Source of the DNA: Planctomicrobium piriforme
GTDB lineage: Bacteria; Planctomycetota; Planctomycetia; Pirellulales; UBA1268
Assembly (NCBI GenBank): GCA_945869735.1
Contig: CAMBPQ010000008.1
Coordinates: 1 to 64,000 of the forward strand
Direction: 5' to 3'
Length of the DNA stretch: 64,000 nucleotides
The notes under the pieces were generated by a model. That model made no database searches. It was not told the origin of the DNA and was given only the letters and a program-made list of their open reading frames with translations. Shown here in pieces: positions 49,851-59,862 of the stretch. The translations under genes and the position numbers were made by a program. Position 1 is the first letter of the stretch, and the number at the start of each line of letters is the position of its first letter.

Positions 49851-51800
49851 TCAGGCAGCCTGCTGCTGTCGCGCCGGACGCTTGGTGACGATGCCATGAT
49901 CGACCTCGATGATCGCATCGGCGAGCGCCAGCGTGCTGGCGCGGTGCGTGATCATGATCACGGTGCGGTTCTCGACGTAGGCTGAGAGGGCCGCGTGAAT
50001 GAGCCGCTCGCTGTCCACGTCGATCTGACTCGTGGCCTCGTCGAGCACGAGAATCTCAGCGTTCCGGAGGAAGGCCCGGGCCAGCGCGATTCGCTGCCGC
50101 TGGCCGCCCGAGAGCCGGAAGCCGTTGGGGCCCACCATCGTGCGGTAGCCTTCCGGAAACTCCGAGATGAACTCGTGGGCGTGCGCCCGGCGGGCAGCCT
50201 CCTCGATCTCCTCGTCGGCGGCATCCCAGCGGCCGTAACGGATGTTGTAGAGGATCGACTCATTGAAGAGTTCGGTCTGCTGCGTGACCATGGCGATTCG
50301 CCCCCGCAGGTCATGGAGCGCGACCTCCGTCAGCGGCACGCCGTCGATCAGCACGCGGCCCTGCGTTGGGTCGTAAAACCGGCAGATCACGTTCACGAGC
50401 GTGCTCTTGCCGCCGCCGTTGGGTCCCACGATCGCCACGCGTTCACCAAACCGGATTGCGACGTTCACATCCTTGAGAACGGTATCGATCCCGTCGTAGG
50501 AGAACGACACGTTCTCGAGCCGGATCTCCTGATGGGGCGAGGGCACCTCCCGCGGATGCACCGCCTCGGCCAGCTTGGAGGGCATGTCGAGCAACGGATA
50601 GAGCCCCTGGGCACCCACTATTCCGATGTTGAGCCCGGTGATTACGCCGGAGAGCTTCCGCACTGGGTCGCTGGCCCCGATCAGGAATCCAAAGAAGATC
50701 ATGATGCCCGGCACCGTCATCGGCTGGTCGGTCATCGTGATTCCGAAGATCTTCGTCTCCTGATTGATCACGAGCCATGCCCCGACGGCGATCGACGTGG
50801 CGACCATGCCGATGCCGAGGATCTCCGTGATCGGGTTGGCCAGGGCGTGATAGAAGGAGTGCCACATGCCCGTTTTCATCATGTCGCCGGTGCAGGTGCG
50901 GAATCGCTGCCGTTCGAAGCCTTCCATCGTGTAGGCCTGGACGGTCAACACGTTGTTGAGGGCCTCGAGGAGCACATGGTGGAATCCCCGCGAGCGGGAG
51001 AGGATGTTCTTCGAGACGTTGCGGATTCGGCGGTTGAGCCAGACCATCAAGAAGCCCACGACGGGCGCCAGCGTCAGGCAGGCCAGCGTCAGCCGCCACG
51101 AGACCATAAACGCGAACCCGAGGCAGGTCATGATCTTGAGCGGCTCGGTGATGGCGCCGCCGTACACGCTCGTGATGCCGCTGGCGAGCATGTCTGACGT
51201 GCTCGTGACCTGGGCCATGAAGCCTGCGGAGCCCCACTTCATGAACTGGGCCCGGTCGAGCGCGAGGGCCTTGTCGAAGACCTTGAGCCGGATGTTGCGG
51301 CTGATGGTCATCGCCACCCAGCTCACCAGCAGTGTGCTGCCCATGAGCAGCACGTGCTTGACGAACGTGCTGATCACGACAAACGCCACCACGAGGAGCA
51401 CCGTCTTAAACGGGTCGCGCGGCAGGAAGCGATCAATCCAGGGGGCAAGGTGCTGGGCCGAGAGGGCGATCGCCTGGTCGCCCCGCACCGACAGCCGGAA
51501 GGTATCGAGTTGGTTTTGAGACTTCTTCGCCTCGCCGGCATCGGGTATCCCCGCGGCCAGCCGTTTCTCGAGATCGGCGATCGTGGCATGCGCCACCTCG
51601 ATCCGCCGTTGAGACTCCTCAAGCCGCCGCTCGTTCCACGACTGCAGCGAGTCGCCCTTGAGCGTGACTTCGATGATCGGAAAAAGGGCGGCGATATTCG
51701 CGCCCCACAGGGCGGCAACGCCGGCGGAGCAAAGCAGCGCCGCTGCGAGCAGCGGCCAACTCTTTGAAGCTTCCCTCAAAGCCCTGAGAAAATAGTTCAT
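49851..51800 (-). CDS. ABC transporter, fused membrane and ATPase domains (MsbA-like)
   Basis: 649-residue half-transporter. The N-terminal membrane domain has six helices, with an unusual ~95-residue insert (residues ~45-140, SLQSWNERRLEESQRRIEVA..., partly coiled-coil) between TM1 and TM2 that would face the periplasm. The ATPase domain has Walker A VGPNGGGKSTLVN, Q-loop VTQQTELFNES, signature FRLSGGQRQRIAL and Walker B LVLDEATSQID, with the switch His in MITHRAST. MsbA-type exporters move lipids or lipid-linked glycans out of the inner membrane. Start ATG 51800. Confidence 0.87.
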   Translation of the reverse strand: MNYFLRALREASKSWPLLAAALLCSAGVAALWGANIAALFPIIEVTLKGDSLQSWNERRLEESQRRIEVAHATIADLEKRLAAGIPDAGEAKKSQNQLDTFRLSVRGDQAIALSAQHLAPWIDRFLPRDPFKTVLLVVAFVVISTFVKHVLLMGSTLLVSWVAMTISRNIRLKVFDKALALDRAQFMKWGSAGFMAQVTSTSDMLASGITSVYGGAITEPLKIMTCLGFAFMVSWRLTLACLTLAPVVGFLMVWLNRRIRNVSKNILSRSRGFHHVLLEALNNVLTVQAYTMEGFERQRFRTCTGDMMKTGMWHSFYHALANPITEILGIGMVATSIAVGAWLVINQETKIFGITMTDQPMTVPGIMIFFGFLIGASDPVRKLSGVITGLNIGIVGAQGLYPLLDMPSKLAEAVHPREVPSPHQEIRLENVSFSYDGIDTVLKDVNVAIRFGERVAIVGPNGGGKSTLVNVICRFYDPTQGRVLIDGVPLTEVALHDLRGRIAMVTQQTELFNESILYNIRYGRWDAADEEIEEAARRAHAHEFISEFPEGYRTMVGPNGFRLSGGQRQRIALARAFLRNAEILVLDEATSQIDVDSERLIHAALSAYVENRTVIMITHRASTLALADAIIEVDHGIVTKRPARQQQAA

Positions 51801-52052
51801 GTACCGACTTCTCGCACGGGCCAGGACGGGTTCGGGAAGTGATCGGAAATCGCGGTGGGTCGAGCCCATCGCAGCCCGGCGAACGTCCGACAGCGAAGGC
51901 TGCGCACGCGCCGGCAGGATGGGATGACTTTGCTTGTCACATCTTCCGGACGGGTGGGGAGGGTAGTGATCCTCCCGGACGCGTTCAAGGGCGGGTTTTC
52001 CCTAAAAACAACGGCCTGGAAGGCCTGGGAAGACGAGGCTACGCCGCCTGCC

Positions 52053-52222
52053 GTCAGGAAGCCCCAAGCGCGAGCGCGGGGAATATGGCTTCCACGCCAA
52101 CCCGCTCCACGCGACTACCGAAGTCGCCACGCGTATTCCCATCGCTTGCGCTCCGGGCTTCTTGAGGGCACCACCGCCACGCCGTCAGGAAGCCCCAAGC
52201 GCGAGCGCGGGGAATACGGCCC
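52053..52222 (+). repeat. REPIN-like repeat, left flank of RAYT gene
   Basis: 132-bp unit (52053-52184: half-site 1, linker, half-site 2, GAGGGCACCACCGCCACGCC) followed by a second half-site 1. The 132 bp match 52790-52921 at 129 positions, in the same orientation, so RAYT is framed by direct repeats. Confidence 0.88.
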
Positions 52223-52235
52223 GCATCCCATAGAG

Positions 52236-52751
52236 TCATTCGTTTTGGCGGGGCCGCTCTTGGCAATCCCGCACATAGATCGCCACATCCTCGAGACTTC
52301 GCTGATCGAAGAGAAGTCGGCCGCTTCCACCTTTGGCCCACCACCGCCACGACTTCGACACGCTCCGCCGCTCCTCGTGCGTATCGAGGGCACGGGTCCC
52401 CCACGCCTTGAGTTCGCTCATCGCGGTGCTCGCGGAAGAATCAACTGCGGTCAAGACAACATGCACGTGTTGAGTGCGGCACTGACACGCATGTAGCGTC
52501 CAACCGCGGAAACGACAGTGTGCTGCGATCGACCGTGCGACGACGCCTCGCTGGAGCGACGTGAGCGTGATCGGTCGCATCACCATCTGCCGCCGGGCGG
52601 CCTGCTCGACGAATCGGTTTGCCACCTGAACACCACCACGTCGATCCACCCACCCACGGCTGTCCCCGGGAAGCCACGACCCGTAGGTCGTCCACGTGAG
52701 AAATAACGCGACAGGATCGGGGCGGATGATGGAACCGGGTTCGTGCGACAT
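52236..52751 (-). CDS. IS200-like tyrosine transposase, RAYT type
   Basis: 171-residue single-strand Y1 transposase. LFLTWTTYGSWLPGDSRGWV is the family opening, the HUH motif is QHVHVVL (His95 and His97), and the catalytic Tyr is Tyr159 in LEDVAIYVRDCQ, so the enzyme looks intact. It is REP-associated: 132-bp REPIN-like repeats flank it in direct orientation, and related repeats are spread over the window. In RAYT systems such enzymes cut and move REP hairpins without moving themselves. Its promoter TTGACC-N16-TACACT places the transcript start at or next to the ATG. Confidence 0.85.
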   Translation of the reverse strand: MSHEPGSIIRPDPVALFLTWTTYGSWLPGDSRGWVDRRGGVQVANRFVEQAARRQMVMRPITLTSLQRGVVARSIAAHCRFRGWTLHACQCRTQHVHVVLTAVDSSASTAMSELKAWGTRALDTHEERRSVSKSWRWWAKGGSGRLLFDQRSLEDVAIYVRDCQERPRQNE

Positions 52752-52758
52752 TCCAAAG

Positions 52759-52786
52759 AGTGTACGGGCGTATATTCTTTGGTCAA
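52759..52786 (-). promoter_or_regulatory. promoter of RAYT gene, near-leaderless
   Basis: TTGACC (52786-52781), 16-nt spacer, TACACT (52764-52759). The predicted start falls about 7 nt on, i.e. at or one base before the ATG at 52751. The -35 box begins 4 nt from the flanking repeat. Confidence 0.55.
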
Positions 52787-52789
52787 CGG

Positions 52790-52921
52790 GTCAGGAAGCC
52801 CCAAGCGCGAGCGCGGGGAATATGGCCTCCACGCCAACCCGCTCCACGCGACTACCAAAGTCGCCACGCGTATTCCCATCGCTTGCGCTCCGGGCTTTTT
52901 GAGGGCACCACCGCCACGCCG
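52790..52921 (+). repeat. REPIN-like repeat, right flank of RAYT gene
   Basis: 132-bp unit: half-site 1 (GTCAGGAAGCCCCAAGCGCG), linker (CCACGCCAACCCGCTCCACG), half-site 2 (TTCCCATCGCTTGCGCTCCG, GGCTTTTTG) and GAGGGCACCACCGCCACGCC. Only three differences from the left flank. Confidence 0.88.
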
Positions 52922-52976
52922 CCTCCACGTGCGCGTGACAAATCGCATCGCCACGTCGGCGGGGAGCCCCGGGGGG

Positions 52977-53879
52977 TCAGCGCTTGCCGAGGCGGAGTTC
53001 AGCGGCGAGGAGGGTGTTGGCGAGGAGCATCGCCACCGTCATCGGCCCCACGCCACCGGGCACCGGGGAGATCCACCCGGCGACCTCGCTCACCGGCCCG
53101 TAGTCGACGTCGCCCACGAGCCCACCGTCGACCCGGTTGATCCCGACGTCAATCACGGCCGCGCCGGGCTTCACCATCATCGCCGTGATCAACTTCGGGC
53201 GGCCCACGGCGGCCACCACGATGTCGGCCTGCCGTGTCAGCGCTCCGATGTCACCGGAGCGGCTATGGCAGATCGTCACCGTCGCGTCGCAGCCCCCGGT
53301 ATCGTCCGGCGGACAGCCGAGCGGCGGACGCGAGGCCAGCAGCAGCGCCAACGGCTTGCCCACGATGTCGCTGCGACCCACGATCACCACATGCTTACCG
53401 GCCGTCGGGATAGCCGCGTCGATCAGCATCCGCTGCACGCCGGCCGCCGTGCACGGAATAAACCGCGGCCGACCCTGCGAAAGCAAGCCGGCATTTTCGG
53501 GATGGAAGCCGTCGACGTCGCGATCGGGGGGCACCGCGTCGAGCACGGCGACCGTGTCGACATGCGACGGCAGCGGGAGTTGCACGAGGATCCCGTCGGC
53601 GGGCCCGTGTTCATTGCGGGCGATCGCCTGCACGAGCGCCACGAGTTCGGCAGTGCTCGCCGTCGCTGGCATCGCCACGACCTCCGAGTCGATGCCCACG
53701 CGGCCAGCCGCCGCCGCCTTGCTCTTCACATAAGAGGCGCTTGCCGCCATGTCGCCGACAAGCACCACCACAAGCCTCGGCCGTCGGGAAAACACCCCGG
53801 CGAAAGTCTCTGCCTCTCCACAGAGCTCAGTCTCGATGCGGCCCGCGAGAGCCTTGCCGTCCAGGATCGTCGCGGTCAT
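52977..53879 (-). CDS. folD: bifunctional methylenetetrahydrofolate dehydrogenase/cyclohydrolase
   Basis: 300-residue FolD, interconverting 5,10-methylene- and 10-formyl-tetrahydrofolate, the formyl donor used by fmt. SYVKSKAAAAGRVGID holds the catalytic Lys and Tyr, PCTAAGVQRMLI and VVIVGRSDIVGKPLALLL the NADP-binding site, and PVPGGVGPMTVAMLLANT the C-terminal signature. Start ATG 53879 overlaps the stop of the DUF6807 gene by 4 nt (ATGA). It is the fourth of four same-strand genes (pyrG, DUF1844, DUF6807, folD). Confidence 0.93.
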   Translation of the reverse strand: MTATILDGKALAGRIETELCGEAETFAGVFSRRPRLVVVLVGDMAASASYVKSKAAAAGRVGIDSEVVAMPATASTAELVALVQAIARNEHGPADGILVQLPLPSHVDTVAVLDAVPPDRDVDGFHPENAGLLSQGRPRFIPCTAAGVQRMLIDAAIPTAGKHVVIVGRSDIVGKPLALLLASRPPLGCPPDDTGGCDATVTICHSRSGDIGALTRQADIVVAAVGRPKLITAMMVKPGAAVIDVGINRVDGGLVGDVDYGPVSEVAGWISPVPGGVGPMTVAMLLANTLLAAELRLGKR

Positions 53880-54895
53880 GGGGTAGCCTGCGGGTGGCGA
53901 TCGACCTGCACTTTGCTCGGGCGCTCGTCGTGCGTCCACTTCTTCCAGAGGGCCTCGATGCCGGCGGCTTCGGAATCGCCCTCATGCAGCACGATGAGAT
54001 ACCGCAGCGTAAGCGAGCCGCCGGCGGGGATCGTGAAGTCGCCTGTGCCCTTTGCGGCCCCGGTGAAGTCGTGCAACCCAAAGGGATTCGCGGCGACAAG
54101 TCCGTAGTCGCGGGCATGCCAGTGCGTCGGATGCCGAAGGTTGTCGGGATGGTCGAGCATGGCGAGGCCCACAGTGTGGCCATCGATCGGCCCCCAGTAG
54201 GCCACCCAGCGAGCCGCCTTGCCCCACGCGTCGGCGTCAGAGTGCCCCTCGGAGTTGGTGCAGTGGCCTGCGGCCCCCTTGGAGCCCTCGAGATTTTTGA
54301 GCTGCAGCTGCACGGGCACCCGCAGACCCATCACCCCTTCCTTCGTGTCGCCTAACGTCAGCAGACCGTGATCGGCATGGATCGTGATCGAATAGTCGAT
54401 CGCCCGCGACGTGCCGTCGCCGCTAAAAACGATCCGCCGCGTGTCGCTGCAGACCTGCGTGCCGTCGGCCTTCAGCCAACGGTTTTTCGTCTCAATCACG
54501 CCCTCCTGGCCGCCCTCAGCCTTCACGAGCGTGGCGTGCTCGATTCGGTTGTTGATCCGCTGCTCCGGGTGAGCGGCCGCCGGGTGCGAGGCCCAGAAGT
54601 CGATTCCGTTGACGGCGCCGTGCGTAAACCAGATCGACTCGTGATGCGGATGGTCGTGTGGTTCTCCGGCGACCCCTTCGACCATCGGCCAGGACCGCGT
54701 CATGGCGACGCCGCCGGGGCCAAGCACGGGAAACAAAATCGGCTTGCAATGGCCCGCGTAGACATACGACGTAAAGGGCTTGCCGTCGATCGCCACGTCG
54801 ATCCTGTTCTCGTGCATGTCGACCGTCACGGCCGCCGTCACGATCGCCGGCAGGGCCGCCATCAGCAGTGCAAGGGCAGACCACCGGGTGGTCAT
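53876..54895 (-). CDS. exported DUF6807 (PmoA-type) protein
   Basis: 339-residue protein with a signal peptide (RWSALALLMAALPAIVTAA). The all-beta body matches DUF6807, abundant in planctomycetes: AGHCKPILFPVLGPGGVAMTR, HDHPHHESIWFTHGAVNGIDFW (His cluster) and AYWGPIDGHTVGLAMLDHPD. The biochemical role is unknown; a polysaccharide-related one is often assumed. It overlaps folD (ATGA) and is itself overlapped at its start by the DUF1844 gene (54892-54895), so translation of these genes is chained. Confidence 0.85.
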   Translation of the reverse strand: MTTRWSALALLMAALPAIVTAAVTVDMHENRIDVAIDGKPFTSYVYAGHCKPILFPVLGPGGVAMTRSWPMVEGVAGEPHDHPHHESIWFTHGAVNGIDFWASHPAAAHPEQRINNRIEHATLVKAEGGQEGVIETKNRWLKADGTQVCSDTRRIVFSGDGTSRAIDYSITIHADHGLLTLGDTKEGVMGLRVPVQLQLKNLEGSKGAAGHCTNSEGHSDADAWGKAARWVAYWGPIDGHTVGLAMLDHPDNLRHPTHWHARDYGLVAANPFGLHDFTGAAKGTGDFTIPAGGSLTLRYLIVLHEGDSEAAGIEALWKKWTHDERPSKVQVDRHPQATP

Positions 54896-55197
54896 TTCAG
54901 GGCCTCGACGTACATCGTCCGGAGTTGGTGCTGAACCTCCTCGAGCAGGCGCTTCTCGTCGGTGGAGAGATTGCCGGCGGTCTTCTGCCCAAGCATGTCG
55001 AGCGTGTCGATGAAGTGCTTCGCCGTAGGGATGTTGGTGATCGCCTGCTTCGTAATCGGATTCGGAATCCGCCCCAGCGCCATCAGCGCCTGCGTGAAGA
55101 GCGTATGCACCAGAAAATCCAAGGTCGCCGGGGGCATCTTGCCCTCTGCGGGCAGGTCCTGCTCGGAGTCTTCGGTTAGCGCCGCATCGTCACTCAT
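54892..55197 (-). CDS. DUF1844 family protein
   Basis: 101-residue helical protein. MPPATLDFLVHTLFTQALMALG and TAKHFIDTLDMLGQKTAGNLSTDEKRLLEEV are the DUF1844 signature. An acidic N-terminal tail (MSDDAALTEDSEQDLPAEGK) precedes it. No known function; found in several phyla. Lies 28 nt after pyrG and overlaps the DUF6807 gene by 4 nt, so it is part of the pyrG-folD operon. Confidence 0.85.
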   Translation of the reverse strand: MSDDAALTEDSEQDLPAEGKMPPATLDFLVHTLFTQALMALGRIPNPITKQAITNIPTAKHFIDTLDMLGQKTAGNLSTDEKRLLEEVQHQLRTMYVEALK

Positions 55198-55225
55198 GGC
55201 TGCTCCTGGAATAGCGTCGGAATCT

Positions 55226-56949
<1,724 letters not shown>

Positions 56950-57001
56950 ACCCCCGCCGGTTTCTCCCCGCATGCACCGCGGGGTAGTGTAGAGTTTGGG
57001 G

Positions 57002-58066
57002 ATGCCCGCAGTCACCGCACCAACGACGTCAAACCTCCGAATCAGGAGCCTCGAGCCCCTTGTGCCGCCGTCCCGGCTCTGTGCGCTGCTGCCGCTCGAC
57101 GGCGCTGCGCTCGAGACCGTCCTGGCCGGACGCCCGGCCGTGGAGGCGGTGCTCGGCGGCAGCGACCCACGGCTGATCGTGGTCGTGGGCCCCTGCTCGA
57201 TCCACGATCTAGACGGCGCCCGCGACTACGCCGCCCGCCTGCACGAGCTGGCCGACAGCCTCGCCGACCGTCTGCTCGTGATCATGCGGGTGTATTTCGA
57301 GAAGCCGCGGACAACCGTCGGCTGGAAGGGGCTGATCAACGACCCCCACCTCGACGACTCATTCGACGTGGGCACGGGCCTGCGGCTGGGCCGCTCGCTG
57401 CTCATCGAGATCGCTCGGATGGGCCTGCCGACGGCCACCGAGTTTCTCGAACCGATCACCCCGCAATACATCGCCGACACGATCGTGCTCGGAGCGATCG
57501 GCGCCCGCACGACGGAGAGCCCGACCCACCGCCAGATGGCCAGTGGCCTGTCGATGCCCGTGGGCTTCAAAAACTCCACCGACGGCTCGCTGCAGGCTGC
57601 GATCGACGCGATGCTCGCGGCGAAAACACCCCACAGCTTCCTGGGCATCGACAACGACGGCGGCACCTGTGTGGTCTCGACCACGGGCAACCCCTGGGGA
57701 GTGCTCATGCTCCGCGGTGGCCGTTCGGGCTCCAACTACTCTCCGGAGGTGATGGAGAATGCCCGCACGCTCATGGAGAAGGCGGGGCTGCCGCCGCGGA
57801 TCGTGGTCGACTGCAGCCATGCCAACTCCGGCAAAGACCCGACGCGGCAGTCGATCGTATGGCGCGACGTGCTCGAGCAGCGGCGGGCTGGCGACCGCTC
57901 GATCGTCGGCATGATGCTCGAAAGCAACATCCATCCGGGCAGCCAGGCGGTGCAGGCCGACCGCTCGAAGCTGGCCTACGGCGTGTCGGTCACCGACGCA
58001 TGCATCGGCTGGGAAGAGACGGAGCAACTGCTCCGCGAGGCCCACGCGCGACTCGCCGCGAGTTGA
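57002..58066 (+). CDS. aroG: 3-deoxy-7-phosphoheptulonate synthase (DAHP synthase, class I)
   Basis: 354-residue first enzyme of the shikimate pathway, joining PEP and erythrose 4-phosphate. Motifs of the AroF/G/H type are complete: LIVVVGPCSIHDLDGARDYA, VYFEKPRTTVGWKGLINDP, FKNSTDGSLQAAIDAM, RIVVDCSHANSGKDP (metal ligands) and MMLESNIHPGSQ. The ~40-residue N-terminal extension is where feedback-binding residues sit in E. coli enzymes; specificity cannot be told. A TAGAGT box lies 6 nt before the ATG at 57002, suggesting a leaderless message. A CCCCGC/GCGGGG hairpin precedes that box. Confidence 0.93.
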   Translation: MPAVTAPTTSNLRIRSLEPLVPPSRLCALLPLDGAALETVLAGRPAVEAVLGGSDPRLIVVVGPCSIHDLDGARDYAARLHELADSLADRLLVIMRVYFEKPRTTVGWKGLINDPHLDDSFDVGTGLRLGRSLLIEIARMGLPTATEFLEPITPQYIADTIVLGAIGARTTESPTHRQMASGLSMPVGFKNSTDGSLQAAIDAMLAAKTPHSFLGIDNDGGTCVVSTTGNPWGVLMLRGGRSGSNYSPEVMENARTLMEKAGLPPRIVVDCSHANSGKDPTRQSIVWRDVLEQRRAGDRSIVGMMLESNIHPGSQAVQADRSKLAYGVSVTDACIGWEETEQLLREAHARLAAS

Positions 58067-58138
58067 GCCGAGGAGACTAAAAAGCGAAAAGAGTGTTGCC
58101 TGGAGCAGCACGATCCGATACGTCGGCGGCAACCTCGC

Positions 58139-58369
58139 CTACTTAGTTTCAAACTCCGTTCTGGCGACGCCAGACTGTCGGATGATGGACCGAAGGGTGC
58201 CTCGCTTGAGTTCGTCATGGGTCGGCACAGGCACGGTGACCGTGCCCTCGTGGCTGGAATTCTGCATCACGACATGGCTGCCGCGTTGTCGTACTTCCAC
58301 GAAGCCATGGGCTTGCAGTATCCGACAGACTTCCGCACCGGAGAGGACGCGGAGCCTACCCAACGGCAA
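58139..58369 (-). CDS. hicA: HicA-type toxin (mRNA interferase)
   Basis: 76-residue protein of the HicA/YcfA family, double-stranded-RNA-binding fold. VCRILQAHGFVEVRQRGSHVVMQ has the conserved Gly and the active His in RGSH, and VPVPTHDELKRGTLRSIIRQSG completes the fold. Such toxins cleave mRNA when freed from HicB. The gene begins 14 nt inside the end of the hicB-like gene, so they are one operon, antitoxin first. Confidence 0.87.
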   Translation of the reverse strand: MPLGRLRVLSGAEVCRILQAHGFVEVRQRGSHVVMQNSSHEGTVTVPVPTHDELKRGTLRSIIRQSGVARTEFETK

Positions 58370-58577
58370 CCTCCAACTGGGTCACGTAGACCTCGTTGGA
58401 AAGCCGACGGCTGATCTCGTCGGGTGACGCACTCTCGAAGAACAACTCGAGCGCCTCCCTCAGATTCGCTCGAGCTTTCTCGACCGTAGCGCCCTCACTG
58501 CAGATGTCGAGCTCTGGGCACAGCGCCACGAAACCGCCATCTTCAGCTTGAATGATGGCCGTCAGATTTCGGGTCAT
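58356..58577 (-). CDS. hicB: HicB-like antitoxin
   Basis: 73-residue HicB-fold protein: MTRNLTAIIQAEDGGFVALCPELDICSEGATVEKARANL is the partial RNase H-like core. It is short: no C-terminal DNA-binding domain follows the core, so autoregulation would need another route. It lies upstream of hicA (reverse of the classical hicAB order) and overlaps it by 14 nt. Confidence 0.85.
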   Translation of the reverse strand: MTRNLTAIIQAEDGGFVALCPELDICSEGATVEKARANLREALELFFESASPDEISRRLSNEVYVTQLEVAVG

Positions 58578-58645
58578 GATGTCAGCCCTTGAAGTACGCG
58601 GGAGTTGTTGCCCGGCGACAGAGAAGCCCTTGGGAACGCCACTGC

Positions 58646-58675
58646 ATTATCCACGCTTTCGGGCGGCCACGCCAA
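58646..58675 (-). promoter_or_regulatory. possible hicBA promoter
   Basis: TTGGCG (58675-58670), 18-nt spacer and GATAAT (58651-58646) on the minus strand, about 70 nt before the hicB ATG. Confidence 0.4.
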
Positions 58676-58713
58676 CGCGGGCTCGACGAGCTGTTCCGTG
58701 ACCAGCCTTTCCG

Positions 58714-59649
58714 CTATCTGATCGGCACGAGCGGCGGGGCTGCCGGCGACGGTGCGTAGGGCGTGTCGGTTGCGCCGGTCACGGGCGAGGCCGGTTGCTG
58801 GGGAATCGGTTGCGGCTGCGGCAGCGTCGGGAACCCTCCCTCGACGGGCTGCTGCGGCTGTGGCTGAAGCAACTGGGGCTGCTGCGGCTGTGACTGCGTG
58901 GGAGGCGGCACGATCTGGGCCACGGGCTGGGCGGCCACCTGGCTTCGTGCGTTGAGGTCGTCGATCAGCACCTTCACCTCGTTATGAAACGCGAGGCCGC
59001 GGGCGGCAAACACGTCGGCGGGCGTGACACCAAACCGTCCATAGAGCATGGAGTTGGCGTTGTTGTCGACCGAGAGATCGGCGCCGTTGATCGACACGCC
59101 AAGAAACAGCCCTCGACTGCGGGCATACGAATAGATCTCGGCCCCGAGTTTGGCGTCGGTGCCGGCGTTGGCCTGACGACCAATCGGACCGAGGGCCACC
59201 GACGCATCCGCTCCGAGCGTCACCTTCTGGCCATTGAGGATGCCGTTCAGGCTCCGCGGCGTCGCGAACACGAGCACGATATCGGCCGACTGCACGCCGG
59301 CCTGGAAGCCGAGGCTGCCGCCCCCCATCGTCACCATCACGGGCGGGCTCCACGTGCGGTCGGGTCGGCGCACCATGAGCACTCCCCTGCCGAAGTTGAC
59401 GCCGAGGATGAAGCCCCCTTTGATCATGTCGGGGAAGATCGCGACGCCTTCGGCGCGGGCGAACATGGTCGGGGGGATCGATTCGATAGCGAGCCCGCCA
59501 AACTCGTCGAGTGTTTCGCGAGCCGAGTTGACGGTCTGCAGTTCGGCCTGGCCACCGCTCATCTGCATCTGTGCGGCGACCGGGGAGTGTAAGAAGGCGA
59601 GGCTCGCGACGACGACGAGGCCACGGCACGAGAGAGCGACAAGACGCAT
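58714..59649 (-). CDS. exported SYLF (lipid-binding YSC84-like) protein
   Basis: 311-residue protein with a signal peptide (MRLVALSCRGLVVVASLAFLHSPVAAQ). Residues ~35-220 are the SYLF domain: ARAEGVAIFPDMIKGGFILGVNFG, PVMVTMGGGSLGFQAGVQSADIV and GADASVALGPIGRQANAGTD. The last ~80 residues are low-complexity Gln/Pro (PPPTQSQPQQPQLLQPQPQQ), likely disordered. The family binds phosphoinositides in eukaryotes; bacterial roles are unclear. Start chosen at ATG 59649 for the signal peptide. Confidence 0.85.
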   Translation of the reverse strand: MRLVALSCRGLVVVASLAFLHSPVAAQMQMSGGQAELQTVNSARETLDEFGGLAIESIPPTMFARAEGVAIFPDMIKGGFILGVNFGRGVLMVRRPDRTWSPPVMVTMGGGSLGFQAGVQSADIVLVFATPRSLNGILNGQKVTLGADASVALGPIGRQANAGTDAKLGAEIYSYARSRGLFLGVSINGADLSVDNNANSMLYGRFGVTPADVFAARGLAFHNEVKVLIDDLNARSQVAAQPVAQIVPPPTQSQPQQPQLLQPQPQQPVEGGFPTLPQPQPIPQQPASPVTGATDTPYAPSPAAPPLVPIR

Positions 59650-59725
59650 GGCGAATCCTTTCGCGGGAACGGGAATCAACCGGGAAAGCCTATCCCGCGA
59701 GCCTCCGCCCGTGAAAGCCCATTCG

Positions 59726-59862
59726 CGGCGGTGGTGGCGCGGAGCGGGTGGGGGTGGGGGGCGGATTCCCCGCGCTCGCGCTTGGGGCTTCCTGACGGGA
59801 GGTGGCGGGCGGCGACGCCGACAAAAAGCCCGGAGCGCGAGCGATGGGTCTACGGGTCAGCC
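59726..59862 (-). repeat. REPIN-like repeat
   Basis: Linker (GGTGGTGGCGCGGAGCGGGT), half-site 1 (TTCCCCGCGCTCGCGCTTGG, GGCTTCCTGACGGGAGG), half-site 2 (AAAAAGCCCGGAGCGCGAGC, GATGGGTCTACGGGTCA). The final TCA (59857-59859) is the methyltransferase stop codon. Confidence 0.82.

Noticed and set aside
49995-51197. 400-residue plus-strand ORF
   Set aside because: Antisense to the MsbA-like ABC transporter.
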